From contig JAITTA010000069.1 in NCBI GenBank assembly GCA_031287395.1, positions 1 through 16,121 of the forward strand: a stretch of DNA of 16,121 nucleotides, read 5' to 3'. Below the pieces are notes generated by a model that was not told the origin of the DNA, did no database searches, and saw only the letters and a list, made by a program, of their open reading frames with translations. Below are positions 9,220 through 16,121 of the stretch, in pieces. The translations under genes and the position numbers were made by a program. The DNA comes from Dysgonamonadaceae bacterium. Lineage in GTDB: Bacteria > Bacteroidota > Bacteroidia > Bacteroidales > Azobacteroidaceae. The stretch's first letter is position 1, and the number at the start of each line of letters is the position of its first letter.

Positions 9220-12000
9220 ATGAAATATCCACGTTTTCTCATCGTTACGCTCTTTTTCGTCACGCATGCAAATATACTCGTCGCGACCGACAACGACAGT
9301 ACGACTGTCAACATTCCCTACGAAAAACAGAACAGAGAGTGTACGACTTCCTCCGTATCCGTTGTAAAGGGCGAAGATCTGCGTAAATCGCAGGTTTCTA
9401 CTCTGAACAACACATTTTTCGGACGTTTTCCCGGCATGACCGTCATACAGACCGACGGCGAACCCGGTTATGACGACGCATCGATCTACCTGAGAGGAAA
9501 CCATTCCATGCGAAATAACAACATCCTCTATCTGGTCGATGGATTTGAAGTCAGCAACATCAATCAAGTCAGTCCGGAAGAAATCGAAACGGTTACTTAC
9601 TTGAAAGATGCGGCCGCTTTGGCCATATATGGTATCAGCGGCGCCAATGGCGCGTTACTTGTTACCACTAAAAAAGGAAGTCATTCGAATAAAAAGGTAA
9701 ACATCTCGCTAAAAGCAAGGTACGGTATTCAGACACCGACCCGGCTTCCTCAATTCGAAGGATCTTACAATTATGCTAAATTGTATAATGAAGCCTTACT
9801 GAACGACGGTTTATCGCCTCTTTACACCGATAAGGATTTAGAAGGCTATCTCAGCAGAAACGATCCGTATTCCTATCCGGATGTAAACTGGTATGACGAA
9901 GTATTAAAAAATACATCTCATATACAGGATTATACTTTATCTTTCAGCGGGGGAAATAACTTCTCCCGATACTACGTCATGGGTGGGTATATGGGTAATG
10001 ACGGACTTTATAATCATACCAACGGAAAAAACAATTCCAATATCAATTTCCGAAGAATTAATTTCAGGGCAAATGTCGATCTTGATATCACGAAACGTTT
10101 ATCTGTTTCACTCAATCTGGGAGGACGCATCGAAGACCGGATGTTTCCCAATACGGGAACCGCTACTTTCTGGCAAAACATGGCAACTTATGCGCCCAAT
10201 TTGTATCCTGTCCGTACGCCGTCGGGACAAATCACCGGCACGGCCAATTTCCCCGATAACCCGATAGGCAGTTTATTAGAAGAAGGATACGGTTCACGAC
10301 ATACCCGCGACGTGCAAGCTATCGTAACAGTAAAGGAAAATTTAGATTTTATCACGGACGGACTAAGCGCTTTTGCTGCTATTTCAATAAACAGTAACTA
10401 CCAGAACGGTTACAACAAAACAAAAACCTATTCGTATTACGAACCGGTTAAAACACTATCGTCCGAGGGAAACGATTCCATCTATTATATACAGCGTGGA
10501 GCAGATACCGATTTAACCGTATCAACCGGTAATGACGCAGAATCGAACAGGAGGGATATCCAAGCCGGTCTGGAATATGAAAAATCATTCAATAACCACG
10601 GACTCGATTTCCTGCTAATGTACAGACAGGAAAGATATTCCGTCTTCGGAGAACAATCCTTATACGGCAAACAAAATTTTTCAGGCAGGTTCGGATACGC
10701 ATTCCAACGAAAATATTTAGCCGGATTTTCATTTTCATACAGCGGTACGGATAATTACAAGAAGGGATATCGTTTCGGTTTCTTTCCTACACTCTCATTG
10801 GGATGGGTGATTTCTAACGAGCATTTCCTTTTGGATAATCAAACCGTTAATTTCCTCAAATTGAGAGGCTCCGCCGGCTTACTCGGGAATGACAAGGGCG
10901 CTGACAGGTTTGCTTATAACCAATATTGGGGACCGGCTTCCAGTCAGGGATACTATTTCGGCACGGGAGTTACCTATTACGATGCGCTGGTACAGTTAGC
11001 GCTTGCCGATCCAAATTTCACCTGGGAAAAATCCAAATTATACAATATTGGCCTAGAATCGGAGTTTTTCGACCGGCGCTTATCGTTTACAGTGGATGCA
11101 TTTTACGAACACCGATACGATATACTGGTCAATTTAGCCAACATCATGCCTGGATTCTCAGGAGTCAGTTTTTCCACCATGCGCAACAGGGGTAAAGCCG
11201 ACAACAAGGGATTTGAATTGGAGGCTGTGTACCGCGATCGTGCAGGGGATTTCGGTTATTTCGCCGGACTAAGCTATTCGTTTGCACGAAGCAAAATTGT
11301 TGAAAGCTACGAAACGCCCCATAAGGAAGAAGCGCGATATACTCAGGGAAAACCCATTGGGCAACGTTTCGGATTGGAAGCCATCGGTTTTTTCAGAGAC
11401 GACTCGGATATCGAAAACAGTCCCGTCCATACTTTTTACCCCGTACGTCCGGGCGACTTAAAATACAAAGACCAAAATAAGGATGGGATCATCGACGCCA
11501 ACGACGAAGTAGCCATCGGCAAACCAAGCGTTCCGGAAATTTCTTATGCAGCTAATCTTGGGGCGTCGTGGAAAGGTTTTGACGTGGAACTTCTGTTCGA
11601 CGGCAATACCAACCGCAGCGTTTATTTAACCGGATACCTGTTTTGGCCGTTTATCAACAATACCAATATTTCTAACTGGACCACAGACAGGCGTTGGACA
11701 CCTGAAAATCAGGAGAATGCCGCTGCACCGAGACTGACCACTCAATCGACCAATAATTACCGGTCATCCGATTTTTGGGTAAGAAATATCTCTATCCTGA
11801 GGTTACGCAATGCCGAATTGGGATATAACTTTTCGGGAAAAAGCCTGCGTAAAATGAAAATCGATAAAATCAGAGTCTATTTGAGCGCATTGAATCTGTT
11901 TACACTCAGCAATCTGGACGCAGACGTCGATCCGGAAACGCTGAGCATAGGTTATCCCACTCTAAAGACTTATTCCGCAGGAGTTACACTAAACTTTTAA
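9220..12000 (+). CDS. SusC/RagA family TonB-linked outer membrane transporter, second pair, short form
   Basis: This second SusC-type channel has 926 residues, 113 fewer than the first. Most of the difference is at the N-terminus. After a signal peptide (about residues 1-22, cleavage probably after ILVA) there is no carboxypeptidase-regulatory-like domain. Instead a TonB-box-like stretch comes at once (STTVNIPYEKQNRE, about 27-40) and the plug begins near SVVKGEDL (47-54). Plug signatures are IYLRGNH (about 89-95), LYLVDGFE (103-110), EEIETVTYLKDAAALAIYGI (120-139) and SGANGALLVTTKKG (140-153). The barrel includes FGFFPTLSLGWV, an EF-hand-like loop DQNKDGIIDAND at 751-762, and the terminal AGVTLNF signal. 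The barrel aligns with the first SusC by eye only at family level, so this is not a recent copy. It is 45 nt after the first SusD and 19 nt before its own SusD. It probably imports a different fragment of the same glycan (inference). Confidence 0.95.
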   Translation: MKYPRFLIVTLFFVTHANILVATDNDSTTVNIPYEKQNRECTTSSVSVVKGEDLRKSQVSTLNNTFFGRFPGMTVIQTDGEPGYDDASIYLRGNHSMRNNNILYLVDGFEVSNINQVSPEEIETVTYLKDAAALAIYGISGANGALLVTTKKGSHSNKKVNISLKARYGIQTPTRLPQFEGSYNYAKLYNEALLNDGLSPLYTDKDLEGYLSRNDPYSYPDVNWYDEVLKNTSHIQDYTLSFSGGNNFSRYYVMGGYMGNDGLYNHTNGKNNSNINFRRINFRANVDLDITKRLSVSLNLGGRIEDRMFPNTGTATFWQNMATYAPNLYPVRTPSGQITGTANFPDNPIGSLLEEGYGSRHTRDVQAIVTVKENLDFITDGLSAFAAISINSNYQNGYNKTKTYSYYEPVKTLSSEGNDSIYYIQRGADTDLTVSTGNDAESNRRDIQAGLEYEKSFNNHGLDFLLMYRQERYSVFGEQSLYGKQNFSGRFGYAFQRKYLAGFSFSYSGTDNYKKGYRFGFFPTLSLGWVISNEHFLLDNQTVNFLKLRGSAGLLGNDKGADRFAYNQYWGPASSQGYYFGTGVTYYDALVQLALADPNFTWEKSKLYNIGLESEFFDRRLSFTVDAFYEHRYDILVNLANIMPGFSGVSFSTMRNRGKADNKGFELEAVYRDRAGDFGYFAGLSYSFARSKIVESYETPHKEEARYTQGKPIGQRFGLEAIGFFRDDSDIENSPVHTFYPVRPGDLKYKDQNKDGIIDANDEVAIGKPSVPEISYAANLGASWKGFDVELLFDGNTNRSVYLTGYLFWPFINNTNISNWTTDRRWTPENQENAAAPRLTTQSTNNYRSSDFWVRNISILRLRNAELGYNFSGKSLRKMKIDKIRVYLSALNLFTLSNLDADVDPETLSIGYPTLKTYSAGVTLNF

Positions 12001-12019
12001 ATATTAAGTATATTCAACA

Positions 12020-13741
12020 ATGATTAAAAATATGAAACGTACATGTATGAAAATGACAAAATACCTGTTTATCCTGTTTATCCCTCTCGTATATGCAGGA
12101 TGTAGCAATTTTCTGGATACTGATGTAGAAACACGGTATCTCGAAGAAGAAATTTTCGTCAATTATCAGCGTATGAGTAAAGCAGGTTACGGAGTCTATA
12201 CAAACCTCTTCAATTTCGGGTTCAACCGCGTGAATTCTGCTATGCTGGCATCTGCTTGCGACGAAGCCGACCATGCCGACGTGACTTCCACTATCCACCG
12301 TTTTAACACGGGAACGTGGAACGCCAATTCAAATCCGGAAGATTGCTGGAACTCATTCTATACGGCTATCCGACGCGCTAACCTGTTTTTGGAAGATTCA
12401 CGGGATTACAAAAACATCCTGTTCCGGGATACAACAATTGCAGTAAATAAAGAAAACTACATTTATCAGGTGAGGGACATCGAATGGCTTCGCGCTGAAG
12501 TTCGTTTCCTCCGGGCATTCTATCATTTCGAACTGCTGAAACGTTATGGAGGCATCCCTGTGATGACCGAAGTGACCAACGACGAAACGGCGCTCGTCAA
12601 TAAAAAGCGGGACAGTTTCGACGACTGCTTAGCTTTTATCGTCAAAGAATGTGATGAACTCATCCCCTTATTAAAAGATACCTGGGTCGGTTTTGATGGC
12701 GACAAATGGCGTGGACGTGTTACCAAAGTCGCTGCTCAAGCCCTGAAAGCAAGAACATTGCTGTATGCTGCAAGCCCGCTCAATAATCCCTCAAACAACA
12801 CGGAACGATGGAAGAAGGCCGCTCAGGCTGCCCATGTCGTTATTGCATCGGGATTGTACAGTTTGCACAATAATTATAGGGGACTGTTTAATTTAGGCAA
12901 CGGATCGGACGGAAATCCGGAAGTATTATTTGCCGTCCAACGATGGAATGAAAACTCTTTTGAAAAATACAACTATCCTGTAGGTTACGACCAAGGTGGA
13001 CAGGCGACTACATGCCCTTCCCAGAACCTGGTCGACTCATACGAAATGCAAAATACGGGAAAAAAAATTCAGGAAGCAGGCTCAGGATATGACCCTAAAA
13101 ATCCTTACTTGGGTAGAGATCCCCGTTTGGGAATGTCGATTATCGTTAATAACTCTACTTTCAAAGGGCGGAATACCGAATGTTGGGTCGGAGGAATCGA
13201 TGGAATCGGCAAGTACAAAGCTACGACTACGGGTTACTACCTGAAAAAATATGTAAATGAAAATTTGAACCTGGCGCAAAACCAAACAAGCGTACATTCG
13301 TGGATATTGTTCCGCTATGCCGAAATATTGCTGAATTACGCCGAAGCCATGAATGAAGCCTTCGGGCCGGAAGATAAAGCCGGATATACGATGAACGCCA
13401 AAACAGCCGTTGATGCAGTCAGACAACGCGCAGGAGTAAACATGCCTATCTTACCTCCCGGACTGTCGCAAAATGAAATGAGGGAACGGATTCGTAACGA
13501 ACGCAGGGTGGAACTCGCTTTCGAAGAACACCGTTTTTTCGATGTCCGACGCTGGAAAATCGCCGGACAAACGGAAAATACTCCCTTGATGGCGATGCAG
13601 ATTACCAAAGAGGAAGGAAACAAATTCGACTATCTTGTCGTCAAGAAAGAAGATCGGACATTCCTGAATCACATGTATTTGTATCCCATCCCCGAAGCGG
13701 AAGTCTTGAGAGGATCTATCGAACAGAATCCCGGATGGTAA
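12020..13741 (+). CDS. RagB/SusD family nutrient-uptake outer membrane lipoprotein, second pair
   Basis: This 573-residue lipoprotein is the partner of the SusC-type channel ending 19 nt upstream. Three in-frame ATGs could start it: 12020, 12032 and 12047. The lipobox VYAGC puts the lipidated Cys at residue 28, 24 or 19 respectively; the last two give more usual signal lengths, so the true start may be downstream of the one listed. After Cys comes SNFLDTD, typical of SusD mature ends. Hallmarks are FLRAFYHFELLKRYGGIP (from about residue 163), LKARTLLYAASPLNNP (about 239-254), FRYAEILLNYAEAMNEA and the C-terminal signature NERRVELAFEEHRFFDVRRW. It ends in EQNPGW, as the first SusD does with VQNPGW. 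The last codons and the following spacer resemble those of the first SusD gene. Ligand is unknown; family assignment is firm. Confidence 0.95.
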   Translation: MIKNMKRTCMKMTKYLFILFIPLVYAGCSNFLDTDVETRYLEEEIFVNYQRMSKAGYGVYTNLFNFGFNRVNSAMLASACDEADHADVTSTIHRFNTGTWNANSNPEDCWNSFYTAIRRANLFLEDSRDYKNILFRDTTIAVNKENYIYQVRDIEWLRAEVRFLRAFYHFELLKRYGGIPVMTEVTNDETALVNKKRDSFDDCLAFIVKECDELIPLLKDTWVGFDGDKWRGRVTKVAAQALKARTLLYAASPLNNPSNNTERWKKAAQAAHVVIASGLYSLHNNYRGLFNLGNGSDGNPEVLFAVQRWNENSFEKYNYPVGYDQGGQATTCPSQNLVDSYEMQNTGKKIQEAGSGYDPKNPYLGRDPRLGMSIIVNNSTFKGRNTECWVGGIDGIGKYKATTTGYYLKKYVNENLNLAQNQTSVHSWILFRYAEILLNYAEAMNEAFGPEDKAGYTMNAKTAVDAVRQRAGVNMPILPPGLSQNEMRERIRNERRVELAFEEHRFFDVRRWKIAGQTENTPLMAMQITKEEGNKFDYLVVKKEDRTFLNHMYLYPIPEAEVLRGSIEQNPGW

Positions 13742-13768
13742 TTGAATTAAAAGTTAAAAAATGTTAAT

Positions 13769-15364
13769 ATGAAAAATATCATCAATCCAATAAAAATAGG
13801 AATTGCCTGTATAGTCATTGCGTTCTCGAATTCCTGTACGGACCGGATTACATTTCAAGACGAAGGTGCTCTTGAGATCCCTCAGGTGGAAAATACCTCC
13901 GCCAGGTACTTGTGGATCGGACCGGATTATAAACTAGTCGTCGAGGCTGTAATTAAAGATAATGACGCCCTGTCGTCCGTACAAACGCTCAATAGCGAAT
14001 GGCAAGTCAATAAAACAACTTCGATTTCGGGCAAACAATTGATCATGAACGACACTTTTCCTGTGACGAAAGACGCCAACAACACCAAACACAAGGTAGA
14101 ACTGGTAATCAAGAATGACAGGGGAGGCGTACTGCGAACCACCATAGAGGTGGAAGACCTTTCCGGTACGAATCAGATCGAAGGTTATACGCCGGATCTG
14201 CTTCCGCCTGTCATCACGGTGACTGCGCCGGCCGTCAACCGTTTCTACGGAATCAATCCCGCCCCCATCCCCATCGATGTGGAAGCTTCCGTTACGGAAG
14301 AAAATGCCATGAGCGGGATATACGTGAAAGTCTGGGGAGAATCCGTCGATGGAACTTACTTCCAGATGGAGGATTCGTGGACCCCTTCGACGGAAGAAGA
14401 AAAACAAGCATATACCTACCGCAAACACCTGGAAATTCCGGGTGGAATCGTCGGCGAATACCAATTCCTGATTCGCGCTACCGACGAGAGTGGTAACCAG
14501 GCGACAACAGGTGGTAACCTGGTCGTCGGAATGATGGACAGGCTTTACTTGTCCGACGCCAAAAACGAACAGGAAGTAACCGGCCAAGGATTCGACGCAT
14601 ACGCATCGGCCGACGCATGGGGTATCGGAACCTTACTGCCCATGAGGAAAATAGGAAACAACCTGTTCACACTGAATTATTATTACCGGAATGACGACGA
14701 CGAAAATATACGCTTTATCGCTTTTATGGGTAATGATCGTCCGTTCAACACATCTCCCCGCGGAATCAGGTACACACTGAACGGTGAAAATGTGGTAGCC
14801 CATGCCTCGTCGGGAAAAGTTACGGCAGATATGAGCAGTGCGGACTTCAAACTTCCCGTAAGCCGGAAAGGTTATTATACCATCACGGTAGATATGACTG
14901 CCCGTACGATAACTGCCATTCCATACGAACCCACTAATCCCGACTTTGCCAATGCGGCATTGTTCCCCGGATTTTCTCCGGCGAATCCATACGGATACTT
15001 AGCGATTATAGCAGGAGGAAGCGTAGCAGGCACAGCCGGTTGGGCGGAAATAGACAACAATACCAGTCTGTACAAAGAAACAGGCCACGATTTCCTTTAT
15101 AGTGGTGCCTTCACTACTGTAGGTGGTGTAAATATCAGCTTTCAGGCGCCCAAAGCGTCGCTCTCGGGAAACACCGGATGGTTCCGTCTGTCGGCAGCCC
15201 GCGCCAATATGAAGGATACTTACGGCGATTTGATTTCCGAAATCAAACCGGTCGGAGCTAGCGGAAATGGAGCCAATTACGGCATTTCTCTCTCGGGCAA
15301 TAAAAACTATTACGCAACTTACGATCTGATCACCTACAGGCTCAGAATCGTTCAGGTGCCGTAA
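13769..15364 (+). CDS. Modular surface glycan-binding-type lipoprotein (SusE/SusF or SGBP position)
   Basis: This 531-residue exported lipoprotein sits where SusE/SusF or surface glycan-binding proteins sit in PULs, directly after susD. The N-terminus is hydrophobic (residues 9-19) and followed by SNSC, so Cys23 is the likely lipid anchor. Three parts can be made out. Residues about 35-135 form a beta-rich Ig-like segment ending in LRTTIEVEDL. After a proline linker (DLLPP, 143-147), residues about 148-255 form a second Ig-like segment with VTEENAMSGIYVKVWGE and YQFLIRATDESGNQ. Residues about 256-531 form a larger beta-rich, aromatic-rich domain starting MMDRLYLSDA, which resembles the ligand-binding C-terminal part of such proteins (possibly DUF5121-like; I am not certain). 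Binding aromatic residues are plausible among the Trp and Tyr here but cannot be chosen by eye. It is 27 nt after the second SusD and serves both pairs if the operon is intact. Confidence 0.85.
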   Translation: MKNIINPIKIGIACIVIAFSNSCTDRITFQDEGALEIPQVENTSARYLWIGPDYKLVVEAVIKDNDALSSVQTLNSEWQVNKTTSISGKQLIMNDTFPVTKDANNTKHKVELVIKNDRGGVLRTTIEVEDLSGTNQIEGYTPDLLPPVITVTAPAVNRFYGINPAPIPIDVEASVTEENAMSGIYVKVWGESVDGTYFQMEDSWTPSTEEEKQAYTYRKHLEIPGGIVGEYQFLIRATDESGNQATTGGNLVVGMMDRLYLSDAKNEQEVTGQGFDAYASADAWGIGTLLPMRKIGNNLFTLNYYYRNDDDENIRFIAFMGNDRPFNTSPRGIRYTLNGENVVAHASSGKVTADMSSADFKLPVSRKGYYTITVDMTARTITAIPYEPTNPDFANAALFPGFSPANPYGYLAIIAGGSVAGTAGWAEIDNNTSLYKETGHDFLYSGAFTTVGGVNISFQAPKASLSGNTGWFRLSAARANMKDTYGDLISEIKPVGASGNGANYGISLSGNKNYYATYDLITYRLRIVQVP

Positions 15365-15386
15365 AGAAAAGCGATTAGGTCATCGG

Positions 15387-15430
15387 AAAAGTCTGCCGTA
15401 TTGCAGGCGCATACAGCAGACTTTTTTTTA
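15387..15430 (+). terminator. Intrinsic-terminator-like hairpin between the surface lipoprotein and GH30 genes
   Basis: A perfect 10-bp stem joins AAAAGTCTGC (15387-15396) with GCAGACTTTT (15416-15425). After a C/A mismatch it continues as GTAT(T)GC (15398-15404) with GCATAC (15409-15414), closing on the loop AGGC. A run of nine T residues (15421-15429, ending in A at 15430) follows and partly overlaps the stem. It begins 22 nt after the upstream stop and ends 12 nt before the GH30 start codon. It could terminate most transcripts, or protect the 3' end of the upstream mRNA so that GH30 is made at a lower level. Confidence 0.8.
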
Positions 15431-15442
15431 TCTAAAATTCTT

Positions 15443-16121
15443 ATGCTAAATTTTAAGTCAAATTTATTTTTTTTCTCATTTTGCTTTTGTAGTCTTATAT
15501 TTCCTACATTAAAGGCTCAAACGTACACAATCGATGCATCCAAGCGGTATCAAACCATTCAAAATTTCGGAGCATCCGACTGTTGGACAACGCAGTTTTT
15601 GGGCCTTTTCCCGGATAACAAACGGATGCAAATGGCCGATTGGCTTTTCAGCACGGAGACGGACAGTAAAGGAAAACCCAAAGGCATCGGACTCTCCCTC
15701 TGGCGCTTCAATATCGGCGCCGGAAGCTCCGAACTCGGTAAAAACAGTTATATCCCCAACGTCACTCGACGAGCGGAATGTTTTCAGCTTCCCAACGGAA
15801 CTTACGATTGGACCAAACAATCCGGCCAACGATGGTTTTTGCAAGCCGCAAAAAAGCATGGAGTGCAACAGTTCCTGGCATTTTGCCTCAGCGCTCCCGG
15901 ACAGATGACCCTCAACGGATTATCCAATAACCGTTTCAGAACTAAAAACGGTTCCTTTAACATCAAACCCGACAAATACGAAGACTATGCCGATTTTCTG
16001 GCAACGGTCATCGATAACGTAGGCCGGGAAGAAGGGATCAATTTCCAATATCTTTCCCCTTTTAATGAACCGGAATGGGACTGGGACGGAAATACTACCC
16101 AGGAAGGAACTCCTGCCCTGA
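15443..16121 (+). CDS. GH30-type secreted glycoside hydrolase, N-terminal part (3' end outside window)
   Basis: The open frame from ATG 15443 gives 226 residues and then leaves the window. Residues 1-25 are a signal peptide with a Phe-rich core and the cut LKA|Q, so the enzyme is exported, without a clear lipobox. The mature start, YTIDASKRYQTIQNFGASDC (28-47), is the typical first beta-strand region of clan A GH30 enzymes. GIGLSLWRFNIGAGSSE (81-97), AFCLSAPGQMTLNG (146-159) and FNEPEWDW (207-214) follow. Glu209 in the Asn-Glu-Pro motif is the expected acid/base; the nucleophile Glu should lie beyond the window edge. The motif set resembles the Glyco_hydr_30_2 group (endo-beta-1,6-galactanase-like) as I recall it, but GH30 also includes beta-1,6-glucanases and xylanases, so specificity is a guess. 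It lies just after a terminator-like hairpin, which implies read-through expression. No stop or frameshift is seen in the visible part. Confidence 0.88.
   Translation, partial: MLNFKSNLFFFSFCFCSLIFPTLKAQTYTIDASKRYQTIQNFGASDCWTTQFLGLFPDNKRMQMADWLFSTETDSKGKPKGIGLSLWRFNIGAGSSELGKNSYIPNVTRRAECFQLPNGTYDWTKQSGQRWFLQAAKKHGVQQFLAFCLSAPGQMTLNGLSNNRFRTKNGSFNIKPDKYEDYADFLATVIDNVGREEGINFQYLSPFNEPEWDWDGNTTQEGTPAL

Noticed and set aside
4255..12000. Recent tandem duplication of the whole SusC/SusD unit
   Set aside because: The two SusC proteins differ in domain make-up and by eye align only at general family level, so two independent lineages are more likely.
13934..14587. Long minus-strand open frame of 217 codons inside the surface lipoprotein gene
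   Set aside because: It is antisense to a well-supported gene, has low-complexity Phe/Arg-rich stretches and no recognizable domain.
15534..15908. Plus-strand open frame of 124 codons at the window's end
   Set aside because: It is in a different frame from the GH30 gene, which has a signal peptide and catalytic motif; this frame has neither.

Overview
This window looks like part of a polysaccharide utilization locus (PUL) from a Bacteroidota genome, most likely order Bacteroidales. The evidence is paired SusC-like TonB-dependent transporters and SusD-like lipoproteins, a surface glycan-binding-type lipoprotein, a GH30-type glycosidase, A/T-rich translation start regions without Shine-Dalgarno motifs, and moderate GC content. 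I cannot name a genus from the sequence. All genes lie on the plus strand, and gaps between them are 5 to 78 nt, so one long transcript is likely. Both ends are cut: the first gene lacks its start and the last lacks its end.

Layout. (1) 2-826 is the C-terminal part of a sugar porter family MFS transporter (inner membrane). (2) 832-4227 is a 1131-residue protein without a signal peptide, with a DUF5107-type domain followed by a long TPR region; it starts 5 nt after the transporter and is probably coupled to it. (3) 4255-7374 and 7390-9174 form the first SusC/SusD pair. (4) 9220-12000 and 12020-13741 form a second, different SusC/SusD pair, whose SusC lacks the usual N-terminal carboxypeptidase-regulatory-like domain. 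(5) 13769-15364 is a modular surface lipoprotein of SusE/SusF or SGBP type. (6) 15387-15430 is a strong intrinsic-terminator-like hairpin. (7) 15443-16121 is the N-terminal 226 residues of a secreted GH30-type glycoside hydrolase that includes the Asn-Glu-Pro acid/base motif.

How it could work (inference). The surface lipoprotein and the two SusD proteins capture glycan, and the GH30 enzyme cuts it, possibly a beta-1,6-linked galactan or glucan. The two SusC channels import oligosaccharides to the periplasm with TonB energy. The MFS porter then carries a released sugar across the inner membrane, and the DUF5107-TPR protein acts on or senses that sugar in the cytoplasm. No regulator (HTCS, SusR, ECF sigma/anti-sigma), no exo-acting periplasmic glycosidase and no mobile element are visible; these may lie outside the window.

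The points most worth a second look are the coupled MFS and DUF5107-TPR pair, whose biochemical role I do not know, the two consecutive unlike SusC/SusD pairs sharing one surface lipoprotein, and the terminator-like hairpin placed so that the GH30 gene seems to depend on read-through. I found no RNA genes, CRISPR arrays, insertion sequences or convincing internal promoters. No gap between genes exceeds 78 nt.
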